Part shown: positions 1 through 10,232 of the stretch, in pieces
Layout: the number at the start of each line of letters is the position of its first letter
Numbering within the stretch: position 1 is the stretch's first letter
Assembly: GCF_036311985.1 (NCBI RefSeq)
Contig: NZ_JAZDCJ010000013.1
Strand: one strand, 5' to 3'
DNA: 64,000 nucleotides
Source of the DNA: JAZDCJ01 sp036311985
GTDB taxonomy: Bacteria; Actinomycetota; Actinomycetes; Actinomycetales; Micrococcaceae
The notes under the pieces: generated by a model
Told to the model about the DNA's origin: nothing
The model's input: the letters and a program-made list of their open reading frames with translations, nothing else
Databases searched by the model: none
Program-made: the position numbers and the translations under genes

Positions 1-186
1 GCCGGTGCCCTTCTGCTTGAACGGCTTGCGGCCGGCGCCGGAGACCTCGGCACGGGTCTTGGTCTTGTGCGTGCCCTGGCGGGCCGCGGCCAGCTGGGCC
101 ACGACGACCTGGTGCAGCAGCGGCACGTTGGTCTGGACGTCGAAGATGTCGGCGGGAAGCTCGACCTTCAGTGCAGAGTTAGCCAT
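1..186 (-). CDS. rplD: 50S ribosomal protein L4 (partial, N-terminal part)
   Basis: This is the first 62 codons of ribosomal protein L4, a large-subunit assembly protein that lines the exit tunnel. The rest lies beyond the left edge of the window. The start ATG at 186 gives a protein beginning MANSALKVELPADIFDV. The L4-typical stretch with K-T-K-T-R and G-R-K-P-F-K-Q-K-G-T-G follows at residues 40-62. It starts 4 nt after the rplC stop, so it is the third gene of the S10 operon read here (rpsJ-rplC-rplD) and probably translationally linked to rplC. In some bacteria L4 represses this operon. Nothing visible here shows whether that holds in this organism. Confidence 0.95.
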   Translation of the reverse strand, partial: MANSALKVELPADIFDVQTNVPLLHQVVVAQLAAARQGTHKTKTRAEVSGAGRKPFKQKGTG

Positions 187-190
187 GTGA

Positions 191-841
191 TTATGCTCCC
201 TTCACGGCAGAGCGCACGAGGACGACCTGGCCGCGGGCGCCGGGGACGGCACCCTTGATCAAGAGGAGGTTCTTCTCGGCGTCCACCGCGTGAACCGTGA
301 GGTTCATCGTGGTGTGGCGCACGGCGCCCATGCGGCCGGCCATGCGCAGGCCCTTGAAGACGCGGCCCGGGGTGGACGCGCCACCGATGGAACCCGGCTT
401 ACGGTGGTTCTTGTGGGCACCGTGGGAGGCGCCGACGCCGGAGAAGCCGTGGCGCTTCATGACGCCTGCGAAGCCCTTGCCCTTGCTCTTGCCGACGACG
501 TCGACCTTCTGGCCGGCCTCGAACAGCTCGACGGACAGCTCCTGGCCGAGCGCGTAGGACTCGGCATCGGCCGTGCGCAGCTCGACGACGTGGCGGCGCG
601 GGGTGACCCCGGCGGCCTCGAAGTGGCCGGCGAGCGGCTGGGTGACCTTGCGCGGGTCGATCTGGCCGTAGCCGATCTGCACGGCGGTGTAGCCGTCGCG
701 GTCGGCGTTGCGGAGCTGGGTCACGACGTTGGAGTCGGCCTGCACGACGGTGACGGGGATGAGCTTGTTGTTCTCGTCCCACACCTGGGTCATGCCGAGC
801 TTCGTGCCCAGCAGGCCCTTTACGTTACGGGTTGCGGTCAT
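191..841 (-). CDS. rplC: 50S ribosomal protein L3
   Basis: This encodes ribosomal protein L3 (216 residues), which initiates 50S assembly and reaches toward the peptidyl transferase centre. The N-terminus contains GLLGTKLGMTQVWDE, the standard L3 opening. The central extended loop is present at residues 132-155 (HGFSG, then GASHGAHKNHRKPGSIGG). Length is normal for actinobacterial L3. The gene lies 18 nt downstream of rpsJ and 4 nt upstream of rplD, so it is part of the S10 operon. No odd features were seen. Confidence 0.97.
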   Translation of the reverse strand: MTATRNVKGLLGTKLGMTQVWDENNKLIPVTVVQADSNVVTQLRNADRDGYTAVQIGYGQIDPRKVTQPLAGHFEAAGVTPRRHVVELRTADAESYALGQELSVELFEAGQKVDVVGKSKGKGFAGVMKRHGFSGVGASHGAHKNHRKPGSIGGASTPGRVFKGLRMAGRMGAVRHTTMNLTVHAVDAEKNLLLIKGAVPGARGQVVLVRSAVKGA

Positions 842-859
842 AGTCTCTCAGCACCTCCC

Positions 860-1168
860 CTAGAGCTTGATTTCGATGTTGACGTCAGCCGGAAGGTCGA
901 GGCGCATGAGCGAGTCGACGGCCTTCGGGGTCGGATCGATGATGTCGATCAGACGCTTGTGCGTGCGCATTTCGAAGTGCTCGCGGCTGTCCTTGTACTT
1001 GTGGGGCGAACGGATCACGCAGTACACGTTCTTCTCCGTCGGCAGCGGCACGGGGCCGACCACGGTTGCGCCTGCGCGCGTGACCGTCTCAACGATCTTC
1101 CGTGCTGAAACGTCAATGACCTCGTGGTCATACGACTTCAGCCGGATGCGGATTTTCTGTCCCGCCAT
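860..1168 (-). CDS. rpsJ: 30S ribosomal protein S10
   Basis: This is ribosomal protein S10 (102 residues), which is also the NusE partner of NusB/NusG in transcription antitermination. The start ATG at 1168 gives [17 protein letters not shown], the usual S10 N-terminus, and AGAAAGAGG lies about 9 nt upstream as ribosome-binding site. An in-frame extension up to 1243 is open but does not resemble S10 and was not used. The conserved block [20 protein letters not shown] is intact. It is the first gene of the S10 operon, followed by rplC and rplD. Confidence 0.97.
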
Positions 1169-1581
1169 GGCGTCATGCCTCTTTCTGAGTAGCACTCTCT
1201 GTACAGTTGCTGTGCCCTGTATCGGGTCCCTTCGGACCGGCACGCCCCGCGCGGACTGAATCCGGAGGTTTCCGGGTTCCTCACCCCGCCGGGGTACCGA
1301 CCCCCGCGCTCGGGCGTGTCGCGTGTTTCCCGCGACACCGACCCGTTGAATGGGGGTGGGGTTATTTTGGGCCGCTCCGTTTCAGTCGTATCCGACCCTG
1401 CCCCGGGCATTATCCCGGGCGGGACGCGATCTCAGGCGAAACCGGCCCTGGCTCCGCTATCGGTGACCCGATCGGCGAGCTCAAGACATGGAGAGGCGCT
1501 TGAACAACTTGTCCAGTGTGTCAGATTCCGCGGATTAACGCCAATCGGGGGCCTCCCGCGGGTGCGTGCGTGGCCGGAGTC
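1169..1581 (-). promoter_or_regulatory. Intergenic region upstream of the S10 operon (probable promoter and leader)
   Basis: This 413-nt gap precedes rpsJ and must hold its promoter if the S10 operon is transcribed separately from the genes upstream. An 8-bp inverted repeat (arms 1316-1323 and 1331-1338, 7-nt loop) and CCCGGG repeats flanking CATTAT near 1400 could form leader hairpins. A TTGGCG-N18-CACACT match near 1520-1550 is too weak to call a promoter. No convincing coding sequence is present. Confidence 0.4.
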
Positions 1582-1719
1582 TCAGTCGCCGTTGCGGCGG
1601 GAGCGCCGGATGCGCCGGGCCCGGTCGATCTCGTGGCGGAAGGTGCGCCGACCCCAGACCACGGCGGAGCCGACGGCGACGAGCCCGCCCGCGATGATCC
1701 AGAAGATCCAGGAGTCCAT
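1582..1719 (-). CDS. Small membrane protein (45 aa), unknown function
   Basis: A 45-residue protein starts MDSWIFWIIAGGLVAVG and ends in an arginine-rich tail (RRIRRSRRNGD). Residues 4-22 form one hydrophobic segment. Residues 24-45 are strongly basic, which suggests a single-pass protein with the basic tail in the cytoplasm. It begins 9 nt after the stop of the giant membrane protein upstream. The sequence TAGGCT ends 6 nt before its ATG, so a leaderless transcript is possible as well as coupling to the upstream gene. Third codon positions are rich in G/C, which supports it as a gene. I do not recognise the family. Confidence 0.65.
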   Translation of the reverse strand: MDSWIFWIIAGGLVAVGSAVVWGRRTFRHEIDRARRIRRSRRNGD

Positions 1720-1728
1720 GCGCCCAGC

Positions 1729-4700
1729 CTACCGCCCGGCCGCGGGCGGGCCCTCGGTCCTGGGCAGGGCACCGTCCGCGGGCGGGACGCCGGTCGTCGG
1801 TGGGGTGCCGTCCGGAAGGGCCGGGAGGCGCCGGGGGTCGCGGGAGACGGCCCCGGCGTCGTCCGCCGCCCTTCCCGGGAGCACCGGGAGCGTACCGTCC
1901 GGTCCCGGCCCGCCGGGAGCGGGTGCTACGGGTGGGGCGGGCGGCCCCGGGCGCGGGGCGTCGGGCTTCCGGCCGAGCCGGGCCAGTCGCGTGACCGCGA
2001 AGGCGATGAGGGCCATGGCGAGGAGCGCGAGGAGGAGGAAGGTGAAGCCGCGCAGGTACCAGAGGATGATGATGCCGACGCCGATCGCGCCCCAGACCAC
2101 GAAGAGCCGGTGGTTCCGCAGGACGCCGACGACGAGCAGGAGCGCGAATCCGATCAGTACCCAGATCTGGCCGGGGATGTCGAGGAAGAGCACGGAGAAC
2201 GGTCCGCTGAGGGTCAGGATTCCGGCGGAAGCGGCGAGGGCGCCGGTGAAGCGTTCCGGGCGCCGGCGGTAGAGCTCGTACGCGGACAGCAGCGCCAGGA
2301 CGACGACCCAGTACTGGAGGCACCAGAACAGGCTCGCGCCGTCACGCAGCACCAGCCAGGCGTACTGGGCGCAGGCCGCGACGGCGAGCGCCGCGGCCTC
2401 GGCCGGGGTCTCGCGCCGGCCGGGGCGGAACTGGCGGATGCCCGCGAGGGCGCCGAGGGCGATGAGCGCCGCTGCGGCCACGGCGAGCCCGTCGGGCGTG
2501 ACGGCTCCGCCGAACGCGGCGACGGAGTCGAGGGCGTTCCCCGCGTCCAGGGCGTTGCCGGCCTCGTCGAAGGCGACCCCGCGCCGGGCCTGGCGTTCCA
2601 GGCCGGGAGCCCGGACGGCCGCAGTGAGGGCGCCGAGCAGGAGCATGACAAGCCCACCGGTCCCCAGCAGCAGGGCGTGGGCCGGCCGCCACGAGCGGAC
2701 CCGGCGGTCGATGACCCCGCTGCGGAAGTCGCCGAACGGCCCCGCCGGCTCTCCGCCCGCGGCAGGGCCCCAGCCCGTCAGCCGGCGCAGGGGCTCGCCG
2801 GCGATCGCGGCGGCCGCGCCCGGAAGCGCCAGGGCGATCAGCACGAGCAGGACGGCCGCGGAGGCGCGAAGGGGCTCGCCGACCGCGTCGAACACCTGGC
2901 GGCCGGCGGCGTGGACGGCGAACGGTGCCACGAGCAGCGCGGCGGGAACGAGGAGGGCGTTTCCGCGGGCCCAGGAGGCGAGGAGGAGCCACGCGGCGAG
3001 TGCCGCGAGCGGCGCAACGAGCCAACCCGGCGCGTCTCCGGGCGCCGTGAGCGCGGCCCAGAAGAGGAACCCGACGACGAGGACCGTCTGCTGCGGGCGG
3101 CCGAGCGCGGCTCCCACGCCCGTCGCGGCCGCGCCCCACCTGACCGGCGGCACGGCATCCAGGGCGGCGGCCGCGACCCCGATCACCGTGAGCAGGACGA
3201 CAGCGACGGGGCGGTCCCACAACGACTCGGGCAGCCAACCGCCGTCGCGCAACGTGGGGACCCCGGACGGAACGGTCGCCAGGCCGGCCAGGGCGGCGGC
3301 CGGTGCGAGGACCGTCCAGCGATGCCCGGCGGTCCCCGCCCCGCGAAGCCACCACGCCGCCCCGAAAACGCCCAGGCAGAACAGCTGCACGAGCAATGCC
3401 GCCTGATCGGCGCCGCCTATCAACTGGGCGGATACTCGACTAGTAGTGGTGTCTCCCAGTGTAGCCACGTAGACGAGCGGCAGGAGGACAAGTACGGCCA
3501 GGGTTCCCCAACCCATCAGGCGCCGCAGCCCAATCCCGTCAGCCGTCGCGCTGCTCCCACGCCCGAGCACCACGCGGGCGGTCTGACCGGCCGCCAGCGT
3601 CGTGGCGAACAGGGCGAAGAGCGCGTGGTCGTCCGCCCCGAGGCGCTCCGCGAGGTGCACCGCCCCGAGGCTGAGGGCCGACTGCGCCAGCAGTGCGTAG
3701 GCCCCGCGCAGCCAGGGCAGTCCGCCGTCGAGCACCCGGTGCGCGGCGTGGACCAGGACGAGCAGCAGCACCACCTCGGTCACCCAGTCCTGCCCCAGCA
3801 CGCGCGGCGCGCCCAGCGCCAGGGCCGGTGCGAGCAGTCCCGTCGCGTGGCCCGCCAGCCGGCGGGGCGTCAGGACTCCGCCGCCGGGCAGCACGAGCCG
3901 GTCCCGGTTCCACTCAACCTCCACTGCGGACGCGCTCGCACCCGCGCGCCGAGCACGCCCGCGCCCGCGCCCGCGGTGGAGGATGATCGCGGCCCCGGCG
4001 ACGCCGAGCAGCAGCGCGGCCCCGGCGAGCGCCTCGGCCCACGGCGCGATGGACCAGGGCACGAGGCCCGACGAGGCGGGCGATCCGGCGCCCACATGCA
4101 GCTCCCGTGCCGATCCGGCGGCGGAGTGCGCCGCCGCGAAGACCCCGGCCACCGCGGCGGGCAGGAGCACGACGGCCTCCCAGTGGACCCGCGAAGCCCG
4201 CACCGCGACGGCGCCCACCACGAGCAGTGCGATGCCCGCGGCGACCGCCGCGACATGGACGGTCCGGGCACCGGGCGCCCCCGGGCCGAACACGGCCACG
4301 CCCCACCCGGCCAGCAGGCCCACCGCGAGGGGCGCCAGGCCCGCGTGGACCACGCCCTGCCACCGCAGCCACGCCGCCACCTCCCGGCCCCGGCTCCTGC
4401 CGCGGCGCCGTACGGCCTCGGCCGCGAGCAGCCCCAGGGTGAGCACCACGGCGGCCCTCCACGGCGAGCCCTCCCAGGGAGCCCCCGTCCACGGGACGGC
4501 CGCGCCCCCAAGGCCCGCGGCCAGCGCCGCGCCGCCGTAGTAGGGGTGTTCGCGCCACGCGACCACGGCCCCGCCCGCGACGACGGCGAGCAGTGCCACG
4601 ACCAGTGCCGCGGGGAACGGCTCGACGACGCCCGACACCGCCCGCAGCTGGGCCGCCCCGAGGGCCGCGAGCGCCAGCAACAGCCCGAGGCCCAGCAAGG

Positions 4701-5955
4701 CGGCGAGTTCCGCCGACAGCCAGCGCGGCGTGACGAGCCGCAAGTACCGTCCCTTCAACCACTGCACGAGGAGCGCCTGGAGCACGAGGCCGGTCACGAG
4801 CACGGCCACGACGCCACTCCCGGCCGTCCCGAGCGCGGACGCGGTGAATCCCGCTGCCGCGAGCGCCGTGGCCCGGCCGGCGCCGAGGTTCAGGAGCCGT
4901 TCCCGCCCGGGTCCGGCGAACGCCGCGGCGGCGTAGTAGACCGTCGCCGCGAGCGTCAGCACCACGCGGTCGTTCTGGTTGAGCTGGTCGAGCACGAGCA
5001 GCGCCGCGAGCAGCGTCCCGGGCACGAGGTAGCGATGGGCGCTCTGGAACGTCTTCACGTACAGGTTCCCCAGCCACGACGGCTGCACGTAGGCCGCGAG
5101 CGTGCAGCACCCGGCGAGCAACATCGTGAACATGAAGTACCAGATCAGGCCGCGGTTCAGCAGCGCACCGCCGGACCACGCCGTGGAGACGAGGAACGTC
5201 AGTGCGAGCGCGGCGAGCACGCGGCTCTGCAGCCTGGCCCCTGCCACGACGAACGCCGCCGTCCCGATCACCGACGTCGCGAACCACGCGAGCTCCGCCG
5301 GCGCGCCGGCCAGCAGGTGGAAGGAGAGCCCCGCGAGTGGCACGAGCGCCAGACCGGTCGCCGTGAACGCCGTCGCCGCGGGCCGCAGCCGCTCGCTCCG
5401 GGCGTGCACGATGAGCCCTGCCGCGTAGAAGCCGGCCGCGACCGCGACGAGTCCACCCACGCGCGCGGCCGGCGGGATCCCGAGGCCGATGAACAGGCTC
5501 GCCGCCGCGACAAGCAGGAGGGCAGCGACGTAGAGGGTGATGTTGATGTTGCGCAGCGCCCGTTCCTCCGCGGTGGGCCGGGGGCGGAGCGGCGGCCGGG
5601 GCTCCAGCCGTGCGCCGGGTGCGACGCCGGACGCGGGCCCGGGCGCCCCCGTGGCTCCGGTGCCGCCCGGTTCGTCCAGGTCTGGCCCCGCACCTCGGCC
5701 GGTCGTCGCCGGATCGGCAGCCGGGACCGGCGGGACCACACCCGCGGCGGGGGACGGCTGGGAGGTGCCGCGTCCGGCGTCGTACCCCTCCTGCCAGGCA
5801 CGGGCCAGGGCCTGCCGCGCGGCATCCGCGGGGACCGGGGCCACCGTGCCGCGGCGCAACGCCCGGCGCCCCAGGAACCAGCCGAGCAGAAAGGCCGGGC
5901 CGCACAGGATCACCAGGAGCAGGACCCCAAAGACCGCGACCTCGCCCATCGCCAT
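1729..5955 (-). CDS. Giant polytopic membrane protein (1408 aa), SCO7613-like
   Basis: This encodes a very hydrophobic protein of about 1400 residues. Residues 6-30 form one membrane segment. Residues 35-165 are a Pro/Ala/Gly-rich, probably cytoplasmic linker. After a conserved-looking block (ERALRNINITLYVAALLLVA) come several dozen predicted membrane helices to the C-terminus. The layout resembles the large actinobacterial membrane proteins annotated as SCO7613 C-terminal-domain proteins, whose role is unknown; the match is by recollection. Two in-frame ATGs compete (5955 and 5949). GAGG sits 8 nt from the first, and AAGGGG is better spaced for the second. It lies between tuf and rpsJ, which normally lie closer together. 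Confidence 0.8.
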   Translation of the reverse strand: MAMGEVAVFGVLLLVILCGPAFLLGWFLGRRALRRGTVAPVPADAARQALARAWQEGYDAGRGTSQPSPAAGVVPPVPAADPATTGRGAGPDLDEPGGTGATGAPGPASGVAPGARLEPRPPLRPRPTAEERALRNINITLYVAALLLVAAASLFIGLGIPPAARVGGLVAVAAGFYAAGLIVHARSERLRPAATAFTATGLALVPLAGLSFHLLAGAPAELAWFATSVIGTAAFVVAGARLQSRVLAALALTFLVSTAWSGGALLNRGLIWYFMFTMLLAGCCTLAAYVQPSWLGNLYVKTFQSAHRYLVPGTLLAALLVLDQLNQNDRVVLTLAATVYYAAAAFAGPGRERLLNLGAGRATALAAAGFTASALGTAGSGVVAVLVTGLVLQALLVQWLKGRYLRLVTPRWLSAELAALLGLGLLLALAALGAAQLRAVSGVVEPFPAALVVALLAVVAGGAVVAWREHPYYGGAALAAGLGGAAVPWTGAPWEGSPWRAAVVLTLGLLAAEAVRRRGRSRGREVAAWLRWQGVVHAGLAPLAVGLLAGWGVAVFGPGAPGARTVHVAAVAAGIALLVVGAVAVRASRVHWEAVVLLPAAVAGVFAAAHSAAGSARELHVGAGSPASSGLVPWSIAPWAEALAGAALLLGVAGAAIILHRGRGRGRARRAGASASAVEVEWNRDRLVLPGGGVLTPRRLAGHATGLLAPALALGAPRVLGQDWVTEVVLLLVLVHAAHRVLDGGLPWLRGAYALLAQSALSLGAVHLAERLGADDHALFALFATTLAAGQTARVVLGRGSSATADGIGLRRLMGWGTLAVLVLLPLVYVATLGDTTTSRVSAQLIGGADQAALLVQLFCLGVFGAAWWLRGAGTAGHRWTVLAPAAALAGLATVPSGVPTLRDGGWLPESLWDRPVAVVLLTVIGVAAAALDAVPPVRWGAAATGVGAALGRPQQTVLVVGFLFWAALTAPGDAPGWLVAPLAALAAWLLLASWARGNALLVPAALLVAPFAVHAAGRQVFDAVGEPLRASAAVLLVLIALALPGAAAAIAGEPLRRLTGWGPAAGGEPAGPFGDFRSGVIDRRVRSWRPAHALLLGTGGLVMLLLGALTAAVRAPGLERQARRGVAFDEAGNALDAGNALDSVAAFGGAVTPDGLAVAAAALIALGALAGIRQFRPGRRETPAEAAALAVAACAQYAWLVLRDGASLFWCLQYWVVVLALLSAYELYRRRPERFTGALAASAGILTLSGPFSVLFLDIPGQIWVLIGFALLLVVGVLRNHRLFVVWGAIGVGIIILWYLRGFTFLLLALLAMALIAFAVTRLARLGRKPDAPRPGPPAPPVAPAPGGPGPDGTLPVLPGRAADDAGAVSRDPRRLPALPDGTPPTTGVPPADGALPRTEGPPAAGR

Positions 5956-6074
5956 TCCCCTTGCCTCGCCCCGAACCTAATTAGTCAAAAGCATAGCGAT
6001 ACGCGGTGGGAGGTCAAGGGCGCGGGACGCATCCGTGGAAAAACCCGGCCGGGCCCCGCTCCCCCGGGCATGCA

Positions 6075-6108
6075 GAAGGGCCCCGCTGCCGAAGCAGCGG
6101 GGCCCTTC
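6075..6108 (-). terminator. Terminator of tuf
   Basis: A perfect 15-bp stem (6075-6089 pairs with 6094-6108) has a 4-nt loop that reads UUCG in the minus-strand RNA, a very stable tetraloop. It begins 33 nt after the tuf stop. No U-tract follows, as is common for actinobacterial terminators. Confidence 0.85.
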
Positions 6109-6140
6109 CGAGACCAGTCGGTCAGATCAGCAAGCAGGAA

Positions 6141-7331
<1,191 letters not shown>

Positions 7332-7398
7332 AGGTTCCTCCTAGAACGTAAACAGAAGACTTACCCCGCCCACGCGGTTCGTGGACGAAACTCATGCA

Positions 7399-7428
7399 AG
7401 TCTACTGTGGGCTTGTTATTTTCCTGAA
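7399..7428 (-). promoter_or_regulatory. Candidate tuf promoter
   Basis: On the minus strand TAGACT (7404-7399) could be a -10 box, with a weak TTCAGG -35 box 18 nt upstream. The stretch 7411-7433 is unusually AT-rich for this genome. This placement gives a leader of about 60 nt. The -35 match is poor. Confidence 0.35.
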
Positions 7429-7516
7429 ATTTGCGGTTTCCATCCGGCCCCGCTGTTCCGGGTCCGTCAGTCTGCCACGCGGGGGCCGTTGGACTGGGCC
7501 GTACGGCCCCCGCGGC

Positions 7517-7542
7517 GCCTCCTCCCCTCGCGGGGAGGAGGC
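7517..7542 (-). terminator. Stem-loop between fusA and tuf
   Basis: A perfect 11-bp stem (7517-7527 with 7532-7542) has a loop that reads GCGA, a GNRA tetraloop, in the minus-strand RNA. It starts 20 nt after the fusA stop and probably ends or reduces transcription before tuf. Confidence 0.75.
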
Positions 7543-7562
7543 TGGTTCAGCGTCCGGGACGG

Positions 7563-9677
7563 CTACTCGCCGCGGGACTTCTGGATGATCTCGTCGGCCA
7601 CGGCCTTGGGGACCTCAGCGTAGCTTTCGAACGTCATCGAGTACACCGCGCGGCCCTGGGTCTTGGACCGCAGGTCGCCGATGTAGCCGAACATCTCCGA
7701 CAGCGGCACGGAGGCCTTGATGACCTTCACGCCGGCGGCGTCCTCCATGGACTGGATCTGTCCACGGCGGGAGTTCAGGTCGCCGATCACGTCGCCCATG
7801 TACTCCTCGGGAGTACGGACCTCGACGGCCATCAGCGGCTCGAGGATGATCGGGTTGGCGCGGCGTGCGCCCTCCTTGAACACCTGCGAACCGGCGATCT
7901 TGAACGCCATTTCGGACGAGTCGACGTCGTGGTAGGCGCCGTCGGTGAGGGTCGCCTTGACGCCCACCATCGGGTAGCCGGCCAGGATGCCGAACTGCAT
8001 GGCGTCCTGGATGCCCGCGTCCACGGACGGGATGTACTCGCGGGGCACGCGGCCGCCGGTGACGGCGTTCTCGAACTGGTAGAACTCGCCGTCGGACGTG
8101 TCCAGCGGCTCGAACGAGACCTGCACCTTGGCGAACTGGCCGGAGCCGCCCGTCTGCTTCTTGTGCGTGAAGTCGACCTTCTCGACCTTCTTCTTGATGG
8201 TCTCGCGGTAGGCGACCTGCGGCTTGCCGACGTTGGCCTCGACCTTGAACTCGCGGCGCATGCGGTCCACCAGGATGTCCAGGTGGAGCTCGCCCATGCC
8301 GCCGATCTCGGTCTGGCCGGTGTCCTCGTTCAAGGACACGGTGAAGGTCGGGTCCTCGGCCGAGAGCTTCTGGATGGCCGTGGAGAGCTTCTCCTGGTCG
8401 CCCTTGGTCTTCGGCTCGATGGCCACGAAGATCACCGGCTCCGGGAAGGACATCGACTCGAGCACGATCGGCGCGTCGAGGGCCGCGAGCGTGTCGCCCG
8501 TGGTCGTGTCCTTGAGGCCGATGGCCGCGTAGATGTGGCCCGCGTGGGCCTCCTCCACCGGGTTCTCCTTGTTGGCGTGCATCTGGAACAGCTTGCCGAT
8601 GCGCTCCTTCTTGCCCTTGGTGGAGTTGACCACCTGGAGGCCGGAGGACGCCTTGCCGGAGTACACGCGGATGAACGTCAGCTGCCCGAAGAACGGGTGC
8701 GCGGCGATCTTGAAGGCCAGGGCGGAGAACGGCTCGTCCTCGCTCGGCTTGCGGGTCAGCTCGACCGACTCGTCCTTCGGGTCGTGACCGATCATCGGCG
8801 GCACGTCCAGCGGGGACGGGAGGTAGGCGACGACCGCGTCGAGCATCGGCTGCACGCCGCGGTTCTTGAACGCGGAACCGCAGAACACCGGGTACGCGAC
8901 GGAGTCGATGACCATCTGGCGGATGCCGGCCTTCAGCTCCTCGACCGTCGGCTCGACGCCCTCGAGGTACTTCTCCATGAGCTCGTCGGAGGACTCGGCG
9001 ACCTGCTCGACGAGCTTCGCGCGGTACTCCTCGGCCTTCTCCTGGAGGTCCTCGGGGATCTCGCGGGTCTCGTAGGCGGCACCCATGGTGACGTCGCCCT
9101 TGGCGTCGCCCGGCCACACGAGGGCCTTCATGTCGATCAGGTCGACGACGCCGACGAAGTCGTTCTCGGAGCCGATCGGCAGCTGCATCACCAGCGGGGT
9201 GGCGCCGAGGCGCTTCACGATGGTGTCGACGGTGAAGTAGAAGTCGGCGCCCAGCTTGTCCATCTTGTTGACGAAGCAGATGCGCGGGACGTTGTACTTG
9301 TCGGCCTGGCGCCAGACGGTCTCCGACTGCGGCTCGACGCCTTCCTTGCCGTCGAAGACGGCGACGGCGCCGTCGAGCACGCGCAGGGAGCGCTCGACCT
9401 CGACCGTGAAGTCGACGTGGCCCGGGGTGTCGATGATGTTGATCTGGTTGCCGTTCCAGAAGGAGGTCACGGCGGCGGACGTGATCGTGATGCCGCGTTC
9501 CTTCTCCTGCTCCATCCAGTCGGTCGTCGAAGCACCGTCGTGCGTTTCGCCGATCTTGTGGTTCACACCCGTGTAGAACAGGATGCGCTCCGTAGTAGTG
9601 GTCTTACCGGCATCGATGTGCGCCATGATGCCGATGTTGCGGACCTTCGTGAGGTCGGTGAGCACGTCCAGTGCCAC
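7563..9677 (-). CDS. fusA: Translation elongation factor G
   Basis: EF-G (704 residues) is the GTPase that drives ribosomal translocation. The start is GTG at 9677 (MALDVLTDLTKVRNIGIMAH), preceded by AAGGGAGA, and the P-loop AHIDAGKT is at residues 19-26. Homology starts here, not at an in-frame codon at 9725. Domains II-V are complete, with the usual EF-G end including GYIGDLRSKTQGRA. It follows rpsL-rpsG in the str operon. An 85-nt gap with a two-tier hairpin (9705-9750) separates it from rpsG. Confidence 0.98.
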   Translation of the reverse strand: MALDVLTDLTKVRNIGIMAHIDAGKTTTTERILFYTGVNHKIGETHDGASTTDWMEQEKERGITITSAAVTSFWNGNQINIIDTPGHVDFTVEVERSLRVLDGAVAVFDGKEGVEPQSETVWRQADKYNVPRICFVNKMDKLGADFYFTVDTIVKRLGATPLVMQLPIGSENDFVGVVDLIDMKALVWPGDAKGDVTMGAAYETREIPEDLQEKAEEYRAKLVEQVAESSDELMEKYLEGVEPTVEELKAGIRQMVIDSVAYPVFCGSAFKNRGVQPMLDAVVAYLPSPLDVPPMIGHDPKDESVELTRKPSEDEPFSALAFKIAAHPFFGQLTFIRVYSGKASSGLQVVNSTKGKKERIGKLFQMHANKENPVEEAHAGHIYAAIGLKDTTTGDTLAALDAPIVLESMSFPEPVIFVAIEPKTKGDQEKLSTAIQKLSAEDPTFTVSLNEDTGQTEIGGMGELHLDILVDRMRREFKVEANVGKPQVAYRETIKKKVEKVDFTHKKQTGGSGQFAKVQVSFEPLDTSDGEFYQFENAVTGGRVPREYIPSVDAGIQDAMQFGILAGYPMVGVKATLTDGAYHDVDSSEMAFKIAGSQVFKEGARRANPIILEPLMAVEVRTPEEYMGDVIGDLNSRRGQIQSMEDAAGVKVIKASVPLSEMFGYIGDLRSKTQGRAVYSMTFESYAEVPKAVADEIIQKSRGE

Positions 9678-9704
9678 GGTGTCTCCCTTTGTCGGTTGAT
9701 CCCC

Positions 9705-9750
9705 GTACGACGCCGGATCCGGCACCCAGGTGCCGTGCCCGGCGTCGTAC
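9705..9750 (-). repeat. Intra-operon two-tier hairpin between rpsG and fusA
   Basis: A 12-bp outer stem (9705-9716 with 9739-9750, arms containing ACGACGCCGG/CCGGCGTCGT) encloses an inner 6-bp stem (9721-9726 with 9729-9734). It lies entirely between the rpsG stop and the fusA start, so it may cause partial termination or protect mRNA ends after processing. Confidence 0.6.
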
Positions 9751-9761
9751 GCGGAACGTTT

Positions 9762-10232
9762 TTACCAGCGGTAGTGGGCGAAGGCCTTGTTGGACTCGGC
9801 CATCTTGTGGGTGTCCTCGCGGCGCTTCACAGCGGCACCGAGACCGTTGGATGCATCGAGGATCTCGTTCATGAGGCGCTCGATCATCGTCTTCTCGCGG
9901 CGGGCCTTGGAGTAGCCGACCAGCCAGCGCAGGGCCAGCGCGGTCGAACGACCCGGCTTGACCTCGACCGGAACCTGGTAGGTGGCGCCGCCGACGCGGC
10001 GGGAGCGGACCTCGAGGGCCGGGCGGACGTTGTCCATGGCCTTCTTGAGGGTCGCGACCGGATCGGAACCGGTCTTGGCCTCGGCGCCCTGGAGCGCGCC
10101 GTAGACGATGCGCTCGGCGGTGGACTTCTTGCCATCGACGAGGACCTTGTTGATCAGCTGGGTGACCAGCGGGGACCCGTAGACCGGATCGGAAACGAGG
10201 GGGCGCTTGGGCGCCGGACCCTTACGAGGCAT
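9762..10232 (-). CDS. rpsG: 30S ribosomal protein S7
   Basis: S7 (156 residues) nucleates assembly of the 30S head. It begins MPRKGPAPKRPLV and contains the S7 signature region DPVYGSPLVTQLINKVL. Its ATG at 10232 shares one base with the rpsL stop codon (TAATG), so its translation is probably coupled to S12. The C-terminus (KMAESNKAFAHYRW) is complete. It is the second gene of the str operon. Confidence 0.98.
   Translation of the reverse strand: MPRKGPAPKRPLVSDPVYGSPLVTQLINKVLVDGKKSTAERIVYGALQGAEAKTGSDPVATLKKAMDNVRPALEVRSRRVGGATYQVPVEVKPGRSTALALRWLVGYSKARREKTMIERLMNEILDASNGLGAAVKRREDTHKMAESNKAFAHYRW

Noticed and set aside
1138..1410. A 90-codon minus-strand frame overlapping the rpsJ start
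   Set aside because: It overlaps rpsJ in another frame, has no ribosome-binding site and an Arg/Gly/Pro-rich translation without similarity to known proteins.
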